Origin: Antedon mediterranea
Lineage: Eukaryota > Echinodermata > Crinoidea > Comatulida > Antedonidae
NCBI RefSeq assembly: GCF_964355755.1
Contig: NC_092676.1
Coordinates: 17,528,288-17,592,287 of the forward strand
DNA: 64,000 bases
Reading direction: 5' to 3'
The position numbers and the translations under genes were made by a program. The notes under the pieces are model-generated. The model was not told the origin of the DNA. It was given only the letters and a program-made list of their open reading frames with translations, and made no database searches. Of the stretch, positions 46,689 to 57,945 are shown in pieces; within the stretch, counting starts at the first letter, position 1, and each line of letters opens with the position of its first letter.

Positions 46689-47262
46689 CGACTGACCGAC
46701 CGACAGACAGACAGACCGACCGACCGACATAGTGAACTATAGAGTCGCGTCCACGCGACTAAAAACAAGGCCAACAGCCATAAGTCGCGTGCTCTCAGAA
46801 AAAAATGAACTTTCAAAAAGTAATGTACATCAAAACAGTTCAAAAAGAACAGAAAAGCGATAAAACGCTTAATGATACCGGACCGACAGACAGACCGACA
46901 GACCGACCGACCGACATAGTGAACTATTGAGTGGCGTCCACGCGACTAAAAACGTATATTAAATCTATCAAAATAGTCTGTCTTCAACATTATGATGCTG
47001 TATTTGAGCCGTTCAACCGGTTTTCAGCTACAATTATCGTAGGAGGAGATAGGTAAATGCGAAGCATCCTCGCATTATTGTGTGCGGGTATTATTGAAGA
47101 TGGACATCTGTTAGATAGTGTATACCACGATCTAAAAATTTTGGGCAAATCGTTAAGCCTAAATTCGTTTTAATAGTCAATAAGTAATTATCTATCTCAA
47201 TTAAATTAGTAAACAGGGTTACACCGAATTTTGCCCTTACTTAAATTTATATATGGATACCG
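46555..47262. repeat. Third, partial copy of the 1.3-kb repeat, split by a microsatellite module
   Basis: 46555-46610 and about 46950-47262 match the second half of the units at 11349-13919. Shared words include TTCCATTC.TTGCAAATCAATA, GTATATTAAATCTATC, CGTAGGAGGAGATAGG, AGTGTATACCACGATC and TTTTGCCCTTAC. It lies just upstream of the giant gene, while the other two copies lie in its intron 63. The hairpin-bearing first half is absent. Confidence 0.7.
46605..46955. repeat. Two tandem modules carrying (CAGA)n/(CCGA)n microsatellites
   Basis: Each module reads AACAAGGCCAACAGCCATAA, a variable part, GATACCGGACCGACAGAC repeats, CATAGTGAACTAT and a palindrome (GTCGCGTCCACGCGAC in the first), then CTAAAAAC. 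The first has about a dozen tetranucleotides, and the second is shorter. A single related module in reverse orientation lies at 50030-50150. The module structure indicates a mobile element with a built-in microsatellite, not simple slippage. Confidence 0.7.
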
Positions 47263-47519
47263 ACTTTAAATATATTTAAAATGTGTACATAAGATTTGGT
47301 ATAAATTATTGTTTAAAATATATATAAATCCAATTTTAAATTTAAGTTTAATTCTATTTGTCTAGTTCCATTCCTAAATTGTTTATATCTACGAAGCTAT
47401 TTTTTTGTTTTTTACCCTTACTCTTTCCACCCTCTATTCATCAGCCTGTGTCTTCTTTGTTTTTATTTCTTTTATTCCAGTCCACTCAGGCAGCACTTAA
47501 TACTATCTACTTTTTCCCA

Positions 47520-47620
47520 GTACTCTAACTTGCCTAAACCGACATTCAAACCCGGAAGTTCTGTTTCATTTGCAGATGTCCTAACCATTAGACCACTGGT
47601 ATTGTTCAAGCTCGATTGGA
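47520..47620 (-). mobile_element. Possible tRNA-derived SINE or tRNA-like relic
   Basis: On the minus strand a box-A-like TGGTCTAATGG (47585-47595) is followed 31 bases later by a box-B-like GGGTTTGAATG (47543-47553). This resembles an internal RNA polymerase III promoter. No acceptor stem or clover leaf closes around it, so it is not a functional tRNA. No A-rich tail is sharply visible. Confidence 0.4.
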
Positions 47621-49170
47621 TAGCGACTCTTTCACACTCTTGGCGTGGTACGGCGGAACATTGCAATTATTGCAGAAGACATGCTTACAAATTATGTCTT
47701 CCTTTAAAATTGACTTTTTTGCATATTAAGGTTAATTTCATCTTTGTTTAATGTATTACATAATATAAGCCCTTTGTAGGATATGCTACCTCTATTTGTA
47801 TTCGGTATGCGGTTTTGGAACGTACAGATTTAAGTTTCCATGATAGTAGTTGTACTGAAAAGTATTTCATTTTATTAAATTGTTTAAATAAGATGGCGTT
47901 AAATATGAGTAGTACATTTTCAAATGTATTTCTTTTCCTCAAATATATCCAATCGGCAGTTTCTAGCGATAATTTACTCGACGTGTCCTACTTTTAAATT
48001 CAAACAATTATTGCTGCCTATTATTATTGCCCTATTTTGTATTCTTTGCAATTTTTGCAGGAAGGTAGACCCACAGTTAATAAATTGCAATGTTTAACGA
48101 AACATGATAATTGCATTCGATATATTTATCAGTACATCTTTTGAAAAAAGTTTACGGTATTTTACAATATGATCTAGAGACGATAAACTGCAATGTATAC
48201 ATATTATTCCTAGATTGTAGTACTGTACAAGAAACAGCTCCTTCCCAATTACACAAGTTCTATACTATTTTTTTTAGAATGTTAGCATTGATAATTTCCC
48301 CAAAATAAAATGAACCATATAGTTTCTCACAATAGATAAATCATGAAATTCATCTTTTGACTTAGATTCAACATGCGCCTCTTTTAGAAATTATTGGTGA
48401 CGATGACTGAAACATCTAACAATCTCAATCTGTATCAGATTTGTAAAATTGTTTTGTGTATAAACCTTTGATTTACTAGGTAATAACTTCATAGAATTGG
48501 ATCAACCTACTCAAAGCATTGTTGAATGTTTCCTAGCAACTACACAGATAATCAGTCAACTGAGCAAACACATTGTTTGTTGATATAATAGAGGAAGCAA
48601 AATATAATTGAAAACGTTGGGAATTTGGCATTATACAGAATGGTAACCATGGTTCTTGATCTACTAGTTTATTGTTAAAGAAGTACACTCTCTGTTGGAT
48701 TATATTATGTTTTTAAGTTTTTAACATTAAAATTATTCAAACATTAGAATTTTAAAAATTTTAAAAGTACATTTATATTATAATGCAACATTACATTTAA
48801 AATTCTAAAAAACAAACATGACCAAAATGTTTTTTAAAAAAAATAAACATAAATGTTTAAAACAAAATAGTTTTAAAATGCATATACAATTTTGCTTTAA
48901 ACACAGTAAATAAAAAGTGATATGCTAAACATAATTTCCAAATCAACAAAATGTAATTACAAACCTTTGAAATAAGTATCCACAGCACAGATTAACTTAC
49001 GTACAAAGAAGATGCATTAACATTGAAGAATACAAGGTACATTGTAGGTAGGTAACAGGTAGTTATTGTACTGTCCATATACAGTACAATCTATCTAATA
49101 ATTCTAAATTCAATAATTTAAGATCTAAAGATGTCTATATAGACAGGCTGAGTATACCTGAGTAAATTTA
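47621..49170. other. Intergenic, no gene recognised
   Basis: The stretch is AT-rich with short frames only. I found no splice-site pairs flanking a convincing coding exon and no repeat shared with the rest of the window. Confidence 0.35.
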
Positions 49171-49175
49171 CTTAC

Positions 49176-49301
49176 GAATGCTGTCTACTGTATTCCTTTT
49201 AAAATCTACCTCTTGAAATACATTCTCTTGAGTCAGCAGATAATGACTGTATGCACAAACACCATGAACCAAACATCCGCTTGCATTCAGTGTACCAGGA
49301 A
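49176..49301 (-). CDS. Orphan candidate exon, product unknown
   Basis: A 126-base frame lies between an AG acceptor (GGTGTTTAG) and a GTAAGT donor, phase 1 on both sides. It encodes PGTLNASGCLVHGVC and VFQEVDFKRNTVDSI. I do not recognise the family and see no clear partner exons. It could be a chance open frame. Confidence 0.22.
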
Positions 49302-50029
49302 CTAAACACCAAATAAATAGAACCTGGTGTTGAGAGATCAGTATTACTAATCTATTCAGCAAGTCAATTGGACTATGATATTAATATAACCAGGGAAGAG
49401 TTAACTCTTCCCTGATATAACTATCATCTTTTCTAGAGGGGATCCAGAGTTTTGTAGAAAGGTCGGGGAGTGGATGAGTTATACGTCCTGTGGAAGAATA
49501 CAATTGGTTTTCGATAAACTTCATGATTTTGTTGTTATTGTAATATTTTCACTTATATATTTATAGTATTATTAATTGTTGTCTATTTGTTTGTTGCTTT
49601 TTTTATACGTATCCAACAGCAAGCAACTCGCCAATTATAGGATGGACTTAAACTAAACTATAATTTATCGTGATTAAAACCAAGTCTTATTTGAGAGTAG
49701 GACGAATTATGAGTTACGATGGATCTTGGGAATTGTAAGGCAATTTGCATTAATATATAATTAGGTCCTCGTTTTTTTATATTTAAAAAACACATTTATG
49801 TTATAATGTTTAAACATCCTTAATAAAGAAATGTAATTAAGTCATACACTTAACAACATTATGCTATCCCTATTCACAGCGTTATTGTGTACATCTGTTC
49901 AGACAAGATTGGGATCGTAAGTTTCAATATACGGAGAAAATCAGTAACAAATGGGTCATATTGTTTGTGCTTGTAATTTTTAAAATATAAAAATGTATTA
50001 TTTGTAAACCTTTACATGGTTTTTTTTTC

Positions 50030-50150
50030 TACAGCTCACTATGTCGGTCGGCCGGTTGGTCGGATGGTCGCTCGGTCGGTCAGTAAACACTATCTCAAAT
50101 TTGAGCACGCGACTGCAGCCATGTATATGGCCTTGTTTTGTGTTATAAGC
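50030..50150 (-). repeat. Single microsatellite module, reverse orientation
   Basis: Read on the minus strand it has AACAAGGCCA, GTCGCGTGCTC, a run of ACCGACCG-like tetranucleotides and CATAGTGAGC. This matches the modules at 46605-46955. The palindrome is absent. Confidence 0.6.
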
Positions 50151-50216
50151 CAACGAATTTTCTATATTAGAGCAAAAATTATTTGAATTGACTATTATAT
50201 AATTATTATCATATCA

Positions 50217-50507
50217 ATTTTCAATGTCAAAACCACAAATGACCTCAAATTTTAACCTAAAACGAATTAAAGTTCCATTGATTACTAATTCCAAGTGTGA
50301 AACAATAGGCTGGTGCTTTTCTTTCTTGAGTTCATCTCAATTAAAAATGTATTCCACTGATCCTAGTTTTACATCTAAAAAACAGTCAGAAAGGTCTGGT
50401 ATCCGGACATTGTTCAAATCAACTGCTGCTTTTCTTATTATGGGGCCTAACTCCTGAACAGCAGCTTGAGCGGATATCTCTATTGCTGTTATGGCTACTT
50501 CGGAAGA
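50217..50507 (-). pseudogene. Candidate BPI/LBP-like gene remnant with an internal stop
   Basis: After a possible acceptor (CTCCTGCAG) the minus-strand frame reads VAITAIEISAQAAVQELG, then NNVRIPDLSDCF and VKLGSVEYIFN. A TGA follows at 50337-50339, then HLELVINGTLIRFRLKFE in the same frame, closing near 50217. The order of an amphipathic helix, IPDxSx and xVxYxI, then a beta-rich stretch recalls the start of the BPI/LBP lipid-binding fold. The internal stop suggests decay. Two short blocks further upstream on this strand (50695-50766, 51030-51081) have good splice sites. In another frame they join phase-consistently to a reading ending at 50419, so the true gene model is unclear. Confidence 0.3.
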
Positions 50508-51858
50508 CTGCAGGAGACTTCGGAATGATTATTGGAACACTTTGTCTATTCTTTTGATTTTTACCTGAAAACAAATATGTGCACACCTTAATTGAAATCA
50601 AATACACAAATAATCTTATTAATATTTATTTTCATGTTCATACATCTTTATGTCAGATAAGTACATATATAACTTTCAATCTTTAGTTCTGTACCTGAAT
50701 AATGTGTATCTCCATTTCTTTGAAATACTGTACGGCATTTCTTGATAACAAAGGCACAACTTTGATCTATTTTATTTAGAAAAATAAATGGACCTTGCTT
50801 TAAAAATAATTATTATTTACTGTATTACGATTATAATTAGTGAGTTTAAAAATATGTATCAAGACTTTTCATTTTACGTTTTGAATAGAGACGCTTCTGA
50901 GACACAATGTCGTCTACACAAAAAAATCAAATTTCTGATCATTGGTCATGAAATAATAAGAACTGTATTATTTAAACGTGTTTATTAATAACCATCACTT
51001 TAATATTGTAAATAGGTAGACATTCTTACTTTGATCAATGTATTCAACAATCCCGACCTCTTCCTGTAGTGTATATCCTATCTTTGAAATTAAAAAAACA
51101 CGTTAAAGAGGAAATGACCTACAAATTAATTTATGAATATGTTAATATGTTCACAATGAAATGTAGAGTACATATATCAACCCTAAATGGTTTTGAGATA
51201 ATAAATAGAAATAAAGTTCTCATACACAGTAGTGATTAAGTAACTTTTTTATATAATCTAAAGTTCAGTTTGTGTGTGTTCCCCGTATTTTTCCAACAAT
51301 TGTAATTGTCTTGGTAAAAACATTGGAATTTGGAAGAAAATAGAGCACGGATATGCTATGCTCTAATGAATAATAATGTCCAAGGAAAGCGCTAAAAATG
51401 TCAAATGACCCTATGATGATGAATAATAATAGCCTCCTCCTATTTATTATTATGAGGTATATTTTATAATAATAAGCCTATATCATTATCTCGCTTCAAC
51501 TTTGATATCACGCAATTGATTTGTGTCAGTGATTTTGAATAAATCAATCACGCGTTAGGCCTCTAATGGTTGGCAGAGATAGAGCCAATTCACAATGGAC
51601 TCATCCATCCATAGCTATTACAGGAAAGATAAAGTGCTATGGTCTATGATATTTTCCGTTTTTACCACGTCTACTTACTACAGTATTATAAATGCCCTGT
51701 CTTTGAATTTAGCCATTTGGATTATACCACCCTTAATGTTTTATTTATTTTTCAAAATATTATAGCGCCCTCTATAGTTTAGACATGATTTATAAAATTT
51801 CGATATTTCATCTTTTCCAAGTTGGGACGGAAGTTATTATTTTAAATACTGATAAGAC

Positions 51859-54490
51859 ATGATAGTAGAGAGGCCAAATACACAAAAGTCCTCTATAAAA
51901 AGTTTGGGGGGCATTTTTTGTTAATAGCAGGCAACCATGTTGAATGTATCCTTTGTGGGGTGACAAAAACGATAGGGGTGGATGCCATCTTCAGTTTTGG
52001 GTTTTAAGGTCAGTTTATGTGGTCAAGAGGTCAAACAAGGTCAAAATATAGGATTTTTTTTTATTCACGGAAAATCATCTACATCATCAGATCTATCCAA
52101 AAAAGGTATATCTGAAGATCAACTGATGCTTCATATTATAGTAATTATGAGATAAACATTTAATTTTACACATAAAAACATAGGAAATTAAATATAAAAG
52201 TGTCATTTTCTCAAAATGTTATTTTCACATATTTCTGTAAAGTACACACAGTTTTTTAATAGGCTTTTCCCAGTCTGTTGTAAATTTGTCTTTTTTATGT
52301 TGTCCACCAGTCATCGTTTTGATTTTTGTCGGAAAATTTACTATCAGAACCAATATTCTAAACACTGAGTGGATGATTGATCAATTCAAAATAGAATCAT
52401 TGGTATAACAAGAAACGCTGTACTTCATTGATAGGTTCTGCATGACATGGTCAGACTGATTACGAATCACACATAATACACAATATTCTTTCGAACTGAC
52501 AGATGATAAGGAAGATCTTATATTTAAAGTAACAACTTATTGAAAAAAAGAAAAACAGTAGAACTTAGAACTACATGAGCCACTGAGAAAGCATCGCTCT
52601 AAACCTTTGCGGATTTCTATAAGGCAACTGTTTCGATAAAGTATATAACTGACAGAAAATCTGCTGATGAACCATTGGAGTATGATCATAGCCCAATTTT
52701 AATATCTTTAACCAAATATGACTTCACATATCTTGATGGATGGCATTGAAATACCCACAGATGTTCCAGAAGAAAACTTAGAGTAAAAACATGATGGTCA
52801 TGCACTATAGGATGCAGTAAACATGGCTGTAAACATTTGGTGACTATGCAAGTATTTATGCAAGTTACCTAGATATTTCGTCATTTTGTTGTATTTGATC
52901 ATTACATTGGAAAGGGGTGGATAAAAGCAGTGACACGATTGAAAGGATAGTCCCAATGTACTAATCTGTACTTCCGTATGTGTTTTGGGCCACACTCATC
53001 GGTTTGGAGGAGAACAAATATCACACAGTTTTTAGACATTCTTTATGTCAATAACAAAGAGCTTGCAATTATACATGAAAGTTGATGTTAATTAATGATA
53101 TGCACTTTGTAACAGTAGCCTTCAAAAGTATGGACGATGTCTGGTATAGTGAACAATAAAGTGGTTGAAAACCTATTAAGAATAATCTAACCAGCTTCCA
53201 TGCCATTGCAGCACATCATTATTTGCTGATTATGGGAAGAGGTCATACTGGAAATCATTTGTAACGCATCCACTCCTTGTAAATGGAATTGATTAAGATT
53301 AAGACTTTCCACGTACAGTGTACACTAAAGTTTAATATTGCCAAATATATGGTACTCTTCAGCAGATAACTGTATAGACTATAGACTACTCTTTGGTGCT
53401 ACCTCCATCTAGACTCAGTGACCATATACCATTAACACTAGTGATATGTATTTCCCTTAAATATTAAGTATTTCACTTCACTCAATAAATATTTAAGTAC
53501 CTGTATTTCTACTTCGGGAAACACTTAAATTTAAAAAAACTCACCTATGGTGAATACAGACATCATAGAACCTAAACATACGAGCCAACTATCAGGCAGA
53601 GATCAGGTTGTGGCCTAAATGAATCGGGTCGTTTGGAAGCCCCTAACCCAGTTGTCAGTTTGGAACTTGTTACATGTGTATGTAAACTAAAGAGCCAGAT
53701 GAAGTTGTTACAGAAAGCATGCATATGTGGTTGTGATTCAATCGTTTGCCGTTACCCAGATGGCCAGTAGGCATTATATATCAGTGCTTGAAGAAATACC
53801 CACCACAGAGCGTTACCTCCTTCCATCCCAGAAAAACTTTGAATATTGGCATGTGCCCATGCCGCCCATTACTCCCAACCCACAAACCCTCTGTGACCGT
53901 TTTTAAATGAAATTTAAGACATTCCAGTAGGCCTCCAATTTCGGTTATTTTGATACTCTAGGACTCATCCTCTCCATTCCTTGAACACCTTCCAAGAGTG
54001 ACTCAACAATTTTAAAATCTTCCCAGTACAATTCTGATCTTTTTGATACCACACTATAACCATCAGCCCAAGGCTATCATGAAAATTATATTTATTTCAA
54101 TTATTAATACCGATAATTAACAGTGTCTGTTAATACCGATAATTAACAGTGTCTGTGCTCTATTTGACCTTATGACCTTGAAAATGACCTTTAAACTTGT
54201 AAGTTGAAAAATTTATGAACTTCACCATCTGCAGCAATATGTCAATAATGATCCAATAATGGTTACATTTCTTTTAATTAGCTTATATGTTGTTGAAAAC
54301 AGCTTAAACCTCTATTTTACCATATTTGACCTTATAACCTTGAAAATGACCTTTGACCTGAAATTTGAGAGCGGCATCCACCCCTATCTTTTTTGTCATC
54401 CCATAAGGGATATATTCCACATGGTTACCTGCTATTAACAGAAAATGCCCCCCATGATGAAAAAGCTCACATTGGCCGCCCTACTATGAT
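51859..54490. mobile_element. 2.6-kb DNA transposon-like element with roughly 120-bp terminal inverted repeats
   Basis: The left end (51859-51986) and right end (54373-54490) are imperfect inverted repeats. Shared words include CATAGTAG/CTACTATG, GGGGGGCATTTT, TTAATAGCAGG, AACCATGT and ATAGGGGTGGATGCC. Just inside, both ends carry AGGTCAAA...AGGTCA words. The interior has no long frame. A weak plus-strand reading near 52890 (VVFDHYIGKGWIKAVTR) might be a relic of coding sequence. It is probably a dead autonomous or large non-autonomous element. The superfamily cannot be named without an intact transposase. Confidence 0.7.
54105..54156. repeat. 26-bp direct tandem duplication
   Basis: The unit TAATACCGATAATTAACAGT plus GTCTGT occurs twice without a mismatch, inside the right part of the 2.6-kb element. 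Confidence 0.85.
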
Positions 54491-54696
54491 ACATTAAGAA
54501 GATTACAGATTATTAAGAAGATAGACAGTTTTCTTATATCGCTCTAAATGTTCCATACTTACTACTACTGTATTTGATCAGTGACCTATTTAGTGAATAA
54601 ACGTGTCTTTCCAAGAAAAAACGTAAACAAATAGTCCTTCTACATCAAGACAATATTTACTTACTTATTTTAATTATAATATTATTCATCAATTAT

Positions 54697-55030
54697 TTAA
54701 AGATGTATTGTCCGCCAAAAACATGAAAAATGAAGATTAATGAAATCAGACTTTGAATAACCCATAACCCAGTTAATCACTTAAGTAGAACACAAACCCG
54801 AAAAAAATGTTCACTTATAAAATGACTCACCAAATAAACGGTTAAATTCAACTAAAAACCAATTGGCTGGCAGCCAATTTGACTATGTTTTGCTTTAAAT
54901 TACAGTTTTCCGGGTAAATATTATTTTTTTCGATCCAATTTTGGGTAAAGTGAATAACTATTACGTGGAATTAAAGTGGCATATATTAACAATTAAATTA
55001 AATTTTTCAGGGGGACAATACATTTTTAAC
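54697..55030. mobile_element. Diverged MITE, TTAAAGATGTATTGTCC family
   Basis: It begins TTTAAAGATGTATTGTCC and ends GGGGGACAATACATTTTTAA. The interior differs from the 40333-40855 element apart from words such as AATGAAG and TTTTTGG.TAAAG/TGAA. It is shorter (about 334 bp) and probably a subfamily. Confidence 0.65.
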
Positions 55031-55529
55031 TTGTATACGATGTCGGTTTCAAATGTTTACTTGTTCATAAATGCACGCGTATATATATTAAACAGTTCAT
55101 AGGCAAAAAATACAAATAAAAAGACAAACTGTGGTGTGTTATAATACGTAAACTTTCCTTTTTTGCAATTTTGGCGTTCCATATTTACGATTAAGCTTTG
55201 AGCTCGAGCGTAAAACCGTGTACAATGTTCGCTCGAGTAAAGGCTTTTTCTTCCATTCGATCAAAGAATATATATCTCAAGAATGAGTATTCCGCGATTT
55301 TTGCATGAGAAATTTGTAACAGAGAGCTCCAGTGAGTGATGCCCGCCCTCATAAGGGCGGATGTATACATACTAAATAAGACTTGATTTAATAGATATTA
55401 TACATGTCACATTAAATAGAATTATGATAATAGTTTTTGCAATTTTAAACTATTTTATAATACATATTTATAAACAAACTAGTGTAAATTCACTTTTACA
55501 GACAATTATTTACTAACATGCTAAGTTAG

Positions 55530-55915
55530 TTCACAAAAAAGGCCTATAAATGTATAAAGAAAATGTGTTAAAAAAAGTAAAAAGTATCATTGATGATGAA
55601 ACACATCCTCTTCACAAACAATTTGCTCTCATGAATTCTGGCATAAGACTACGTGCACTTAATACCAAAACAAAACGGTTTAGGTGCTCGTTTGTACCTA
55701 ATGCTATACACTTATATAACTCCAGAGTACAAAGGTAAAATGTAACCGATAATTTTTATCTAATTTTAACAATTTTTAGCCTCTTAACTTTTTGTGTGTT
55801 TTTTTGTAAATTGTATTTTATATTTTTGTATTTTGCCAGTTTTCAAATCACATTTCTGTTTTTTAAATGGACAATAAAGTATATATGACTGACTATGACT
55901 ATGACTATGACTAAC
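55530..55915 (+). mobile_element. LINE (CR1/L2-like) 3' end with TGACTA tail
   Basis: The frame 55550-55738 encodes a reverse-transcriptase C-terminus: HPLHKQFALMNSGIRLRA, then KTKRFRCSFVPNAIHLYNS and a stop. The HPL...F...SGxRxR...KTxRFxxSFxPxAIxLxN signature is characteristic of CR1/L2-like elements. An AATAAAG signal and (TATGAC)n repeats follow at 55874-55914. It is strongly 5'-truncated. Confidence 0.8.
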
Positions 55916-56384
55916 ACAGCAACACCAAAAATCAATGAATCGTTTACTCAGCACGGCCTATTCTTTACCATTGCCGTATACTACTCTACGCCCGGTAAAT
56001 TAAGTATTGTTTTTATGATATAAATTAGTATAAAATACATGTTATTAATAGGACAAAATGTTAAATGTTATTAACATTTATTTGTTTTACCAGAAACAAG
56101 TTAAATATAGGAATATTATTAAACAATCCTTCGTGAAAACGCGTAAACACCAACACGCCCGGTCACGCTATTGTAGCGCCCGGTTGATAAAGCAACTGTT
56201 TATACGGCAGTTTTTACTAAATAAATTGCATAAAACGAACAATTAAATATCCAAATAGTATTTAACATGATGTTGGCATGTAGTTGATAAACTTTTTTTA
56301 TCATGAAAATACTACCGGTGGTCCAGCCTTTGATTAGTGAAACCGTCACAAAAAGTTGTATACATCCCAGATACATCCACACTT

Positions 56385-56450
56385 ATGGCGGCGCCCTACC
56401 ACATGGACAATATTACTGTTACAGGGAAAATCGCGGATTACTCATTCTTG
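56385..56450 (+). promoter_or_regulatory. Possible promoter/5' UTR of the zinc-finger gene with a small upstream ORF
   Basis: TTATGGCGGCGCC is a GC-rich YY1-like word in AT-rich DNA about 600 bases before the zinc-finger start codon. The ATG in it opens a 21-codon frame ending TGA. The zinc-finger start lies just after an acceptor (TTTCCCACAG), so a non-coding first exon must lie upstream. This is the best local candidate. Confidence 0.3.
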
Positions 56451-56524
56451 TGATATATATTCTTTGATTCGATCCACTGGTTGAACGTATGCGGTGATGT
56501 GTGCGTTGTGAATGTGTCTCTCCC

Positions 56525-56950
56525 GTGTGTGACCTAGGCCTAGGATAGGTCCTAGCTTAGTCCTGCATGTATGTATGTTAAACCTGAAATAAACACTGTA
56601 TTATTAGCCTACACCTAAGATAGCCTAGGCCCTCTACTAGGCCTACTAGGCCTAGCAATACCCTGTCCGTTTATCACACACACTTTCTGTCCAAAAACAG
56701 TAACACCACCACCTTCCTTACTATTATAGGGGCCTACAGTTACAAACAGTACAGCACAGCAGAGTACTCTACTACTAGTGTACTAGTACAGTACTAGCCC
56801 CTAGAGTACTACTACTGAGCTATAGCCTAGCTAGGTCTACTACTAGAAAACTCTAGCCTACACCGTCACAAACCAAACTAATTTTGTTATGAATACACAC
56901 AGATATATATAATACCTACTAGGCCTAGCTAGGCCTAGTAACTACCCATT
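56525..56950. repeat. AGGCCTA/CCTAGG-rich patch
   Basis: AGGCCTAG, CCTAGGCC, CTACTAGGCC and related palindromic words recur many times, with CTACTACTAG and GTACTAG runs between. It precedes the zinc-finger coding exons. A matching patch lies at 63325-63625. Confidence 0.7.
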
Positions 56951-57010
56951 TCAATATTATCTTCTGAAAGTTCTGGTTAATAATATTTGAATTTTTTTCC
57001 CACAGCAATA

Positions 57011-57945
57011 ATGAATGAAAAGGAAAGTGTAAATTTGGATTCGAACATTGAAATAAAAATTGAACCAGGTTAGATTTTTTTAAATATTTTGTGCCTGTTA
57101 AATAAATTATTTAAAAAGAATAAATGATTGTTATTTATTCTTTTAAAGGCCTGGAAGCAAGTCAAGATATAGATGAGAGTGAAGACAATGGATACTGGTT
57201 TGTGGACAAAAATCAAGAAATATTGTTTCAATCAGAAGATGCATTGTTGTCACAAGGACAACCTAAAGAATACCAATGTGAACAGTGTGGAAAGAAATTT
57301 GATAAACATTTTAATCTAAAAACACACTTAAGAATACATACAGGAGAAAAGCCGTTTAAATGTGAACATTGTGGAAAAAAGTTCAACCAGAGTAGCCATC
57401 TGAAAAGTCATTTAAGAATACACACTGGAGAAAGGCCATATGAGTGTAAAGAATGCGGAAAGAAATTTAACCGGAATAGTGACCTAAAAATACATTTAAG
57501 GATACATACAGGAGAGAAACCGTATGGGTGTGAATATTGCGGACAGAAATTTAATCGGAATAGTTATTTGACAATACATTTAAGGGGACATACAGGGGAG
57601 ATGCAATATCCATGTGAACAATGTGGAAAGAAGTTTAACCAGAGAAGCACTTTGAAAACACATTTAAGGATTCACACAGGCGACCAACCGTATCAATGTG
57701 ATTATTGCAGTCAAAAATTCAACGGCAGTGGTGATTTAACACTACACTTGCGGACACACACTGGTGAAAAACCGTTTGAATGTGAAGAATGTGGAAAGAA
57801 ATTTAGTCGAGGGAGCAGTTTGAAACTACATTGGAGAATACACACAGGCGAAAAACCATTCGATTGTGAATTTTGTGGACAGAAATTTAATCAAAATGTT
57901 CATTTGAAAAGGCATTTAAAAAAACATGAACAAATGACCCAGTAG
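57011..57945 (+). CDS. C2H2 zinc-finger protein with eight fingers
   Basis: There are two coding exons, 57011-57069 and 57149-57945, joined in phase 1 (donor GTTAGA, acceptor TTTTAAAG), giving 284 residues. The start ATG lies six bases after an acceptor, so a 5' UTR exon is upstream. The first 60 residues are acidic, with an IKIEPG motif that resembles a SUMO-conjugation site. Eight tandem Cys2-His2 fingers follow with TGEKP-type linkers. Base-contact positions (-1,2,3,6) read K-F-N-T, Q-S-H-S, R-S-D-I, R-S-Y-I, Q-S-T-T, G-G-D-L, R-S-S-L and Q-V-H-R. It is probably a nuclear sequence-specific DNA-binding protein. Linkers 4 (TGEMQ) and 5 (TGDQP) depart from consensus. The orthologue cannot be named, because lineage-specific zinc-finger expansion is common. 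An ATTAAA at 57965 is a weak candidate poly(A) signal. Confidence 0.93.

Larger units (their letters stand above)
55257..56472. repeat. 46-bp inverted pair bracketing a LINE end upstream of the zinc-finger gene
   Basis: 55257-55302 (TCGATCAAAGAATATATATC onward) is inverted at 56427-56472, with about four differences. Between them lie a LINE 3' end (55530-55915) and a short inverted ATGGCGGCGCC region. It may be a fold-back element or a duplicated promoter segment. Confidence 0.5.

Noticed and set aside
46589-46843. Minus-strand frame rich in CLSVCRSV
   Set aside because: It is a translation of the tetranucleotide microsatellite. Composition and repeats explain it.
47520-47620. Functional tRNA gene
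   Set aside because: Box A and box B look-alikes are present, but no acceptor stem or clover leaf closes.
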